Part shown: positions 18,669-26,162 of the stretch, piece by piece | Layout: the number at the start of each line of letters is the position of its first letter | Numbering within the stretch: position 1 is the first letter of the stretch | Origin: Chitinophaga sp. MM2321 | GTDB taxonomy: Bacteria > Bacteroidota > Bacteroidia > Chitinophagales > Chitinophagaceae | Reading direction: 5' to 3' | Length of the DNA stretch: 64,000 nt | Assembly (NCBI RefSeq): GCF_964033635.1 | Contig: NZ_OZ035533.1 | Coordinates: 5,985,001-6,049,000, forward strand | Program-made: the position numbers and the translations under genes | Notes under the pieces: model-generated | What the model was told of the DNA's origin: nothing | What the model saw: only the letters and a program-made list of their open reading frames with translations | Databases searched by the model: none

Positions 18669-18796
18669 ATATTTACGGATTTACGGATTTTTTGATTTAG
18701 AGATTTATAATGCAGCGGAATAGAAAATTTAATGATCTCCGCTGCATTATAAATCTCTAAATCAAAAAATCCGTAAATCCGTAAATATTTAATCCT
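18661..18796. repeat. Long perfect inverted repeat, type B (59-bp arms)
   Basis: Arms 18661-18719 and 18738-18796 are perfectly complementary over 59 bp with an 18-nt loop. It lies between convergent mutL and gluconokinase and includes the last codons of both: each gene ends AG-GAT-TAA. The arm contains ATTTACGGATTTACGGATTT, TTTTTTGATTTAGAGATTTA and ATGCAGCGGA in that order, the last two shared with 24284-24413. Confidence 0.95.
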
Positions 18797-20249
18797 CTTT
18801 CAGTCGCTCATAGAGCCATATAAATCTTTGGTAGCTTGTTATATAGCTGGTATGTTTCTCCATATCCGGTTCAAAAACTTTTTCCGGTGCGTCTGTCAAA
18901 CCAGCGATGGGAGGCATTCCCAGGGTTTGTGCGGCTAATATGATGGCGCCTATAGCAGAAGCATCGCTTTGTTGCTGCAAATGCATGCGCTGCCCGAAGA
19001 TGTCTGCCATCAGCTGTATCCATCCCGGGGAGTGGGTAAACCCACCACTGACGGAGATCTTATGTACCGGACCGGCTGTTTCCTCCAACGCTTTTTTAAT
19101 ACTCAGCAACGCATAACAAATAGCTTCCAGCACGGCACGGGTAAAGTGAGCCGGCGTATGCTGCGGCTGTATTCCAATGAAAGCCGCTGTGGCATGGCTG
19201 TTCCATATGGGCGACCTTTCCCCGAGCAGGTAAGGTAGGCATAATAGTTTACCCGGATCCACGCGCAGGGCGGCATCTACCAGTTCCTGCAGGGCGGTAA
19301 GCGGTTGTTGCAGGAAGTCCTGTACCAGCCATTGTAGCACAACGCCGCCATTATTGGTAGCGCCGCCGGTGATGTACACATCGTCCGTCAGCAGGTAGGT
19401 GAAAAGACGCCCCTGTGCATCAATGAGTGGCTGGCTGCCCGCCATGCGCACTGCGCCGCTGGTACCGATAGTCAGTGTAGCATGTCCCGGATCCATGGCC
19501 TGACTGCCCAGTTGTGCGAGGCAACCATCGCTGCCACCCATCACAAAAGGAGTAGATACAGGAATGCCCAGATCCGCAGCGATGGCTGGTTTCAGGCCGG
19601 TCACCACTTCGGTAGCCGGTACGGGTTGTGGCAGCTGCGCAGCATGAATGCCGGCAACTGCCAGCGCCTCCGCACTCCATTGCAGTGTACTGATATCAAA
19701 CAGACCGGTGGCCGACGCAATAGAATGGTCGGTGAGATAACGGCCCAAAAAATGGTGGATGATGTATTCCTTGATGCCTGGAAACATGGCTGTACGGGCA
19801 AACAAGGCAGGCTGCTGCTCCCGCAGCCATATGATCTTACACAGCGGCGACATGGCATGCACGGGTGTTCCTGTCTGCCTGTAAATGGCCTTTCCTGCCG
19901 GTGTGTCCCGCAGTGCCATCGCCTGCGCTTCGCTGCGATTATCTGCCCAGATGATCAGCGGTGTGAGTGGTGTTCCTTTCGCGTCCAGCGCCACAATACT
20001 ATGCATGGCACTACTAAAAGAGATCGCTGCGGGGGCGAAACCGGTCTTCCGCACCACTTCCCGGATACCGTTCATCACTGCCAACAATAAAACGGCCGGA
20101 TCCTGTTCGCTGTACCCCGGTTGTGGGTGATCCGTTGAATATGCTTGCTGAAAGCTGGCCAGCACCTCTCCGCCGATCCCCAGCCCAATCGTTTTAGCAC
20201 TGCTCGTGCCGATATCTACGCCAATAATATAAGTTGTGCGATCGTTCAT
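18789..20249 (-). CDS. gntK: FGGY carbohydrate kinase, probable gluconokinase
   Basis: 486 residues from the ATG at 20249, preferred over 20273 because AAGGAAGG lies just upstream as a ribosome binding site. The FGGY N-terminal motif GVDIGTSSAKTIGL and the C-terminal signature around VSGGFTHSPGWIQLMADIFG, then SDASAIGAIILAAQ, are those of FGGY gluconokinases, which phosphorylate gluconate to 6-phosphogluconate; the exact sugar is inferred. It is divergent from the GMC oxidoreductase gene (81-nt gap), fitting a sugar-oxidation role for the block. Its last codons lie in the 59-bp palindrome. Confidence 0.85.
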   Translation of the reverse strand: MNDRTTYIIGVDIGTSSAKTIGLGIGGEVLASFQQAYSTDHPQPGYSEQDPAVLLLAVMNGIREVVRKTGFAPAAISFSSAMHSIVALDAKGTPLTPLIIWADNRSEAQAMALRDTPAGKAIYRQTGTPVHAMSPLCKIIWLREQQPALFARTAMFPGIKEYIIHHFLGRYLTDHSIASATGLFDISTLQWSAEALAVAGIHAAQLPQPVPATEVVTGLKPAIAADLGIPVSTPFVMGGSDGCLAQLGSQAMDPGHATLTIGTSGAVRMAGSQPLIDAQGRLFTYLLTDDVYITGGATNNGGVVLQWLVQDFLQQPLTALQELVDAALRVDPGKLLCLPYLLGERSPIWNSHATAAFIGIQPQHTPAHFTRAVLEAICYALLSIKKALEETAGPVHKISVSGGFTHSPGWIQLMADIFGQRMHLQQQSDASAIGAIILAAQTLGMPPIAGLTDAPEKVFEPDMEKHTSYITSYQRFIWLYERLKED

Positions 20250-20330
20250 AAAAAAACCTTCCTTTTTCCGCATTTAATTTATAGATTTAAAATCGGTGTT
20301 CTTAAAATAAAGTGCAAAATTTCCACGCAA

Positions 20331-22070
20331 ATGGCTTTTGAAATTAAAAAACAGGCTAAGCTTTATGATGTTTGTATTGTTGGATCCGGTGCCGGTGGCG
20401 GTATGGCGGCCAAAATATTATCAGAAGCCGGTCTAAAGGTGGCGCTCCTGGAAGCGGGGCCCAAGTATGACCCGGCAGATCCGGAACAGGCGACTCAATT
20501 GAAGTGGCCTTATGAATCACCCAGAAGAGGTGCCAGCACGACACGTCCTTTCGGCGATTTCGATGCGGCATACGGCGGCTGGGAAATTAAAGGTGAACCA
20601 TACACGAGAAAAGATGGTACGCAGTTCGATTGGTTCCGCTCCCGCATGCTGGGAGGCCGTACCAACCACTGGGGACGCATCTCTCTTCGTTTTGGGGAAC
20701 GTGATTTTAAACATAAGAGTTATGATGGTTTGGGCGACGACTGGCCAATCAGCTATGAAGATGTAAAGCCTTATTACGACCGGGTGGATAAACTGATCGG
20801 CGTATTTGGCTCAAAAGAAAACCTGCCCAATGAACCGGACGGTTACTTTCTTCCCCCTCCCAAACCAAGGCTGCATGAGCTGATGGTGAAAAAAGCCGGC
20901 GACAACCTGGGCATCCCTGTGATCCCGGCCCGCTTGTCTATACTCACCCGCTCTGTAAACAAAGACCGCAGCCCCTGCTTTTATTGCAGTCAGTGTAGCC
21001 GCGGATGTACCGTATATGGTGACTTCTCCTCTTCTTCCGTACTGGTAAAACCAGCGATGAAAAGCGGACATGTAGATCTGTACACCAATGCGATGGCACG
21101 GGAAGTGCTCACAGACAACAGCGGAAAAGCTACAGGCATCGCCTATGTGGACAAAACCGATATGCAGGAATATTCCGTCAATGCAAAAGTAATTGTACTG
21201 GCGGCCAGTGCCTGCGAATCAGCGCGACTGCTGCTCAATTCAAAATCTGCCAAACATCCGAACGGCCTGGCCAACTCAAGTGGTGTGGTGGGTAAATACC
21301 TGCACGATTCTACCGGCGCCGGCAGAAGTGGATTTTTACCACAGCTGATGGACCGTAAACGTTATAATGAAGATGGCGTAGGCGGTATGCACATGTACAT
21401 CCCGTGGTGGGAAGACAATAAAAAACTTGACTTCGCCCGTGGCTATCATATTGAATTTGGTGGTGGTATGCACATGCCATCTTATGGTTATGGTTTCAGT
21501 ATGGAACGCATGAACGGTAAATATCCCGGTCGTGATGGCAAGCCAAAAGATGCCGGTGGTTACGGTGCATCCCTGAAAGATGATTACCGCCGTTTCTATG
21601 GCGCTAACATTGGCTTTGCCGGCAGAGGAGAATGTATTGCACGGGAAGATAACTATTGCGAAATAGATCCGAACGTAGTTGATAAATTCGGTATCCCGGT
21701 ATTGCGTTTTCATTACACCTGGAGCGATCACGAGATCAAACAGGCAAAACATATGCAGGATACCTTTGAAAAGCTCATTCATGAACTGGGCGGTATTCCA
21801 AACGGAACTAAACCGGGTGCTGACAGCAAATATGGTCTGGAAAATCCCGGCCGTATTATTCACGAAGTAGGTACCACCCGCATGGGTAATGATCCGAGAA
21901 CGTCTGTATTGAATAAGTTCAACCAGGCGCATGATGTAAAGAACCTGTTCGTTGTAGATGGTGGCGCTTTTGTGTCTCAGGCAGATAAAAACCCTACCTG
22001 GACCATCCTCGCGTTGTCTATGCGTGCTTCTGAATACATCATTGATGAATTGAAGAAGCAAAATATCTGA
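20331..22070 (+). CDS. GMC family FAD oxidoreductase (sugar or glucoside dehydrogenase large subunit)
   Basis: 579 residues from the ATG at 20331; the frame from 20145 reads across the divergent promoter region. GMC features: GSGAGGGMAAKILSEAG near residues 19-35, LGGRTNHWGR, and the C-terminal IIHEVGTTRMGNDP plus KNPTWTILAL (catalytic His and Asn region). Cysteines 216, 219, 222 and 226 form C-x2-C-x2-C-x3-C, which fits an Fe-S centre like that of FAD glucose dehydrogenases and glucoside 3-dehydrogenases. No signal peptide is visible. Export would be by the Tat-type small subunit encoded next (37-nt gap). Likely oxidises a sugar or glycoside in the periplasm and passes electrons to a cytochrome; the acceptor is not in the window. 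Confidence 0.88.
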   Translation: MAFEIKKQAKLYDVCIVGSGAGGGMAAKILSEAGLKVALLEAGPKYDPADPEQATQLKWPYESPRRGASTTRPFGDFDAAYGGWEIKGEPYTRKDGTQFDWFRSRMLGGRTNHWGRISLRFGERDFKHKSYDGLGDDWPISYEDVKPYYDRVDKLIGVFGSKENLPNEPDGYFLPPPKPRLHELMVKKAGDNLGIPVIPARLSILTRSVNKDRSPCFYCSQCSRGCTVYGDFSSSSVLVKPAMKSGHVDLYTNAMAREVLTDNSGKATGIAYVDKTDMQEYSVNAKVIVLAASACESARLLLNSKSAKHPNGLANSSGVVGKYLHDSTGAGRSGFLPQLMDRKRYNEDGVGGMHMYIPWWEDNKKLDFARGYHIEFGGGMHMPSYGYGFSMERMNGKYPGRDGKPKDAGGYGASLKDDYRRFYGANIGFAGRGECIAREDNYCEIDPNVVDKFGIPVLRFHYTWSDHEIKQAKHMQDTFEKLIHELGGIPNGTKPGADSKYGLENPGRIIHEVGTTRMGNDPRTSVLNKFNQAHDVKNLFVVDGGAFVSQADKNPTWTILALSMRASEYIIDELKKQNI

Positions 22071-22107
22071 TAATCAATTACGAATCACGAATCACAAATT
22101 TCATATT

Positions 22108-22803
22108 ATGGATAGAAGAGAATCCCTCAAAGCTCTTGCGCTGGGAACTTTATCTGTAGGTACTATACTATCTGCCACCAGTTGTGAAGACAAAAAAACA
22201 ACGGGCGATAAAAAAGCAGGTGCTGCCGGAAACGAGCCAGGATATGGCCGTACAGCAGATGAGGCCCAAAGAGATAAGGGCCTGATGGAAGAAAAATTCT
22301 TCTCACCGGAAGAAATGAAAACCATTACTATCCTCGCTGATATTATCATCCCGGCAGATGAGCATTCGGGTAGTGCCACTGATGCCAAAGTGCCTGACTT
22401 CATAGAATTTATTGTGAAGGATATGCCGGAGCATCAATTGCCTATGCGCGGCGGCCTCCGCTGGCTGGACCTGCAATGCGCCAAACGGTATGACAAATCC
22501 TTTTCGGATTGCAGCGAGCAGCAACGCATTGAAATGGTAGACCTGATTGCTTATCCTGAAAAAGCAGCGCCTGAAAATTCACAGGGTGTCGCTTTCTTCA
22601 ACCGCATGCGTAATCTTACCGCTACCGGTTTCTTCACCAGCAAAATCGGCATCAAGGACCTGGACTACAAAGGCAATACGCCCAACGAGTGGGACGGCGT
22701 TCCTGCTGATGTATTACAGCAATACGGCTATGCCTATGATGAAAAAACGCTGGCTACCTGTCTGAAAATTGAGGACAGGAATAAGATTATGACCTGGGAT
22801 TAA
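22108..22803 (+). CDS. Gluconate 2-dehydrogenase subunit 3 family protein (small subunit)
   Basis: 231 residues. The N-terminus has a twin-arginine-like start (DRRESLKALALGTL) and a lipobox-like SATSC, so the protein is probably exported folded and lipidated. The body (about 70-231) matches the helical small subunit of membrane FAD sugar dehydrogenases (FFSPEEMKTITILADIIIPAD; later FFNRMRNLTATGFFTSKIG). It should chaperone and escort the GMC subunit, which lacks a signal. Next in the same operon, Gfo/Idh follows after 35 nt. Confidence 0.88.
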   Translation: MDRRESLKALALGTLSVGTILSATSCEDKKTTGDKKAGAAGNEPGYGRTADEAQRDKGLMEEKFFSPEEMKTITILADIIIPADEHSGSATDAKVPDFIEFIVKDMPEHQLPMRGGLRWLDLQCAKRYDKSFSDCSEQQRIEMVDLIAYPEKAAPENSQGVAFFNRMRNLTATGFFTSKIGIKDLDYKGNTPNEWDGVPADVLQQYGYAYDEKTLATCLKIEDRNKIMTWD

Positions 22804-22838
22804 CAACTAAAATTTATATCTAAAAAATTATCGTACTC

Positions 22839-24290
22839 ATGGTTCCAGAAAAAAAGAATGAGGGAAGTGAAGTGTCCCGCAGATCATTCCTGAGGAACGG
22901 CGCGCTTGCAGCAGCCGGTTTCATGATAGTTCCACGTCATGTATTAGGCAGGGGTTTTGTTGCACCAAGTGACCGTCTGCGCGTAGCAGGTATTGGTGTT
23001 GGTGGCAAAGGTTTCGGCGATATTTCCGAGTTCGCCAAAGGCCCGGCAGATATCAACTTCCTTTGTGATGTTGATGCACGTCGTGCAGCCGAAGCCGTTA
23101 AGAAGTTTCCGAAAGCAAAATTCTACACCGATTTCCGGGAAATGTTTGACAAAGAACATAAAAACTTCGATGCCGTTTCCGTATCCACACCTGATCATAC
23201 ACACGCCGTAGCCGCCATGGGCGCTATGCAGCTCAACAAACACGTGTATGTACAGAAACCTTTAACACACGACATCTACGAAGCACGTATGCTTACGCAA
23301 GGTGCCAAGAAACATAAAGTAGTTAGCCAGATGGGAAACCAGGGCGCTTCCGGAGATGGCGTACGCCAGTTAATGGAATGGTACAATGCCGGCATGGTGG
23401 GTGATGTACATACCGTTTACTGCTGGACAGACCGTCCGGTATGGCCACAGGGTATTCCCTGGCCCGCAGCCAAACAGGATATTCCCAAAGAACTCAACTG
23501 GGATCTGTGGCTGGGAACCGCTCCTAAAAAAGATTACGTAGATAACCTCGTACCATTCAACTGGCGCGGCTGGTGGGATTACGGTACCGGTGCTATCGGG
23601 GATATGGGTTGTCATATTATTGAACCTCCTTTCCGTGTACTCGGTCTTGGCTATCCTACTTCCGTAGAATGTAGCGTAGGTAGTGTATATGTAGGCGAAT
23701 TTACCCGCGGATATTTCCCTGAAAGCTGTCCTCCTTCCTCACATGTGATCATGAAATTTGCCGGCAAAAACGGCAAAGAAGTAACGCTTCACTGGATGGA
23801 TGGTGGTATTCAGCCAGAACGTCCTGATGAACTGGGTCCTAACGAAGTAATGGGCGATGGCGGTAACGGCGCGCTCTTTATCGGTGATAAAGGTAAAATG
23901 ATGTGTGGTACATATGGTATAGATCCTAAACTGTTGCCAACATCACGCACTGCAGAAGCTAATGTACCCAAAACGATTGCGCGTGTACCGGAAGGTCACT
24001 ACCAACAGTGGGTAAATGCAGCTATTGCCGGTTACAGCAGCAGCAAAGCAAAAGCACTCAGCTCTCCTTTCGAAATTGCAGGTCCGCTTACGGAAACAAT
24101 CCTGATGGCCAACCTGGCTATCCGCAGTTTTGATATCCGCAAAGCAAAAGCAACAGGCAAAGGATACGACTACCCAGGCCGTTATGTTAAACTGCTGTGG
24201 GACGGCGCCAATATGAAAATCACCAACTTTGACGATGCGAACCAGTTTGTGAAACGCACCTACAGAGACGGATGGTCACTCGGCGTATAA
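22839..24290 (+). CDS. Gfo/Idh/MocA family oxidoreductase, exported
   Basis: 483 residues. A Tat-type signal (SRRSFLRNGALAAAGFMIV) precedes the Rossmann domain (GIGVGGKGFGDI). The family EKP motif reads QKP (VQKPLTHDIYEA), as in one Bacteroidota subgroup; the catalytic Lys is kept. The C-terminal half is the usual Gfo/Idh alpha/beta domain with WDLWLGTAP and GDMGCHIIEPP segments. Third gene of the GMC operon; periplasmic handling of oxidised (keto-) sugars is plausible. The stop codon lies within the 63-bp palindrome arm. Confidence 0.9.
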   Translation: MVPEKKNEGSEVSRRSFLRNGALAAAGFMIVPRHVLGRGFVAPSDRLRVAGIGVGGKGFGDISEFAKGPADINFLCDVDARRAAEAVKKFPKAKFYTDFREMFDKEHKNFDAVSVSTPDHTHAVAAMGAMQLNKHVYVQKPLTHDIYEARMLTQGAKKHKVVSQMGNQGASGDGVRQLMEWYNAGMVGDVHTVYCWTDRPVWPQGIPWPAAKQDIPKELNWDLWLGTAPKKDYVDNLVPFNWRGWWDYGTGAIGDMGCHIIEPPFRVLGLGYPTSVECSVGSVYVGEFTRGYFPESCPPSSHVIMKFAGKNGKEVTLHWMDGGIQPERPDELGPNEVMGDGGNGALFIGDKGKMMCGTYGIDPKLLPTSRTAEANVPKTIARVPEGHYQQWVNAAIAGYSSSKAKALSSPFEIAGPLTETILMANLAIRSFDIRKAKATGKGYDYPGRYVKLLWDGANMKITNFDDANQFVKRTYRDGWSLGV

Positions 24291-24413
24291 ATAATTTACG
24301 AATTTTCGAATTTTTTGATTTAGAGATTTAAAAAAAATGCAGCGAAGATTTTCGCTGCATTTTTTTTAAATCTCTAAATCAAAAAATTCGAAAATTCGTA
24401 AATTATTTATACG
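24284..24413. repeat. Long perfect inverted repeat, type B (63-bp arms)
   Basis: Arms 24284-24346 and 24351-24413 are perfectly complementary over 63 bp with a 4-nt loop. It lies between convergent Gfo/Idh and susD and includes the ends of both. The shared CGTATAAATAA is read as ...GTA-TAA for one gene and ...CCG-TAT-AAA-TAA for the other. Inner words TTTTTTGATTTAGAGATTTA and ATGCAGCG are shared with 18661-18796. Confidence 0.96.
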
Positions 24414-26151
24414 GTACCTGTTGTTCAAGGTTCGCATTTTTCCTGATTTCAGCGGCCGGAATAGGCAGTAGAAAATCTTTCTCTTTAAATGCGCGGTCCT
24501 GGATGCTTATTACCCTGTATACGAACGGATGATTGGCAATCTGTGATCCCAGTACTTCAATACCTTTGGCGCTTTCATTGAAAGCAGTTAAGGCGTCTGT
24601 TACCCATCTGCGTGCATCAAAGAAACGGTGTTCTTCAAATGCCAGTTCATAGCGTCTTTCATATTTCAATACTGCTTTAAGAGCTTCGCCCGATGCAGTA
24701 GTGGCGGGCATCCCTGCCCTCGTCCGTATCTTGTTCAATTCTGTCCTGCCATCGCCATCTTCACCCAACCATATACTGGCTTCCGCATAGTTCAGTAAAA
24801 TTTCTGCGTAGCGGAAAAAGATCCAGGGCTGACTGCCGCGGAAAAACTGTGCATCCAGGTTTTTGTCCATGAACTTACGCAAATAATAACCGGAGAAAGT
24901 ACCATTCCAGTTTTCAATAACACTGTTGCGGGTGTCAAGTCCCCATACACTGTCTGTACCATTTTTGGATTCATACTTCCCGGTTTGTATAACACCTACC
25001 GGATCTACTTCAGCGCCATCTTTCGGACGTGGTTTCCACTTGGCGCCATCATACAGTATGGTGGCATAAAACCGCGGATCACGGCCTACATAAGGCGCCT
25101 TTGCCTCCGCAGGATTGGCCCAGGAAAAATCGGTACCGTCTTTCATCTGGTAGCCGGTCACAAAGTTTTCGATCGGTACATTGCCGCCCCAGTTATGATA
25201 CCCATTGGGGCCATTGTACAGGTCATGAGAGGTGCCCAGGAGCGCCTTATCATACAGCTTTATGAAGATAAGCTCCGGATTATCCTTATCAAGAAAAATA
25301 CGGCTGTAGTTTTCAGCGGCAGAATCTGTAGGATGATACAAATCATACAGGTGCAAGTCCATTACTGCTTTGGCGGCATCCTTCGCCAGGCGGAAACGGG
25401 CCGTCTGATCTCCGGAGGTATAACCCATTAAAGGGCTTTTTACTTCTTTGTTAAACAAGTCGCTGGCAGCATACATTAAGATTCTGGATTTAAGCGCCAT
25501 GGCCGCTCCTTTGGTTGCCCTTCCTTTATCTCCGGCGCCTTCATAAACCAGTGGCAGCACCTTGGCAGCACTATCACATTCCGCCACAATAAATTTAACG
25601 CATTCATCAAACGTAGCCCGTTTGACATTCAGTATCTCCGTTTCATCACCTTTAATATTAAATGTTTTGGTGATCAGCGGCACTCCTCCGTAATACTTTA
25701 CCAGCATATGATAATACCACGCCCGCATAAAATGTACTTCTCCTTTCATCCGTATACGTTGCGCTTCATCGGTAAACGGTACTGCATCTATTTTCTCCAG
25801 GAACATGTTACAATTGCGAATGGTTTTGTAGTGCTCATCCCAGCGGCTGAACTCTACCAGCTTGCCGATATCATCCGGCGATACATTTCCCTGTACCACA
25901 CGGGAGGTATTGTAATCATGAATGAAGCGGCTTTCATCTGTCATAGAGGATAGCATCACTTCTTCAAATCCCGGCCGCATCTGCACATACAAGTCATTTA
26001 CAAATGCCTGTACAAGACCCACATCCTGCCATACTTCAGACTCCTGGTATTCAGTCAGTGGCTTCTTTTCAAGATAATCCTTGTTGCAGGCCGTGATGGA
26101 ATACATCAACATTATACCTGCTAAATATTTTATGATATTCATTTTCTTCAT
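24403..26151 (-). CDS. susD: RagB/SusD family nutrient-uptake outer membrane lipoprotein
   Basis: 582 residues. Signal MKKMNIIKYLAGIMLMYSITAC with lipobox, then the SusD-like start (KDYLEKKPLTEY). The C-terminal segment FFRYAEILLNYAEASIWLG, then ELNKIRTRAGMP, and RRYELAFEEHRFFDARRW are hallmarks. SusD proteins form the lid over SusC and help capture glycans at the cell surface. It follows susC by 11 nt. Its last codons are within the 63-bp palindrome. Confidence 0.95.
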   Translation of the reverse strand: MKKMNIIKYLAGIMLMYSITACNKDYLEKKPLTEYQESEVWQDVGLVQAFVNDLYVQMRPGFEEVMLSSMTDESRFIHDYNTSRVVQGNVSPDDIGKLVEFSRWDEHYKTIRNCNMFLEKIDAVPFTDEAQRIRMKGEVHFMRAWYYHMLVKYYGGVPLITKTFNIKGDETEILNVKRATFDECVKFIVAECDSAAKVLPLVYEGAGDKGRATKGAAMALKSRILMYAASDLFNKEVKSPLMGYTSGDQTARFRLAKDAAKAVMDLHLYDLYHPTDSAAENYSRIFLDKDNPELIFIKLYDKALLGTSHDLYNGPNGYHNWGGNVPIENFVTGYQMKDGTDFSWANPAEAKAPYVGRDPRFYATILYDGAKWKPRPKDGAEVDPVGVIQTGKYESKNGTDSVWGLDTRNSVIENWNGTFSGYYLRKFMDKNLDAQFFRGSQPWIFFRYAEILLNYAEASIWLGEDGDGRTELNKIRTRAGMPATTASGEALKAVLKYERRYELAFEEHRFFDARRWVTDALTAFNESAKGIEVLGSQIANHPFVYRVISIQDRAFKEKDFLLPIPAAEIRKNANLEQQVPYK

Positions 26152-26162
26152 GGCTCGTTTGT

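Noticed and set aside
21336..22061. 241-codon antisense frame inside the GMC gene
   Set aside because: It is the shadow of a strongly conserved gene on the other strand. Other long shadows (26799-27482, 37506-38222, 19482-20090) were rejected for the same reason.
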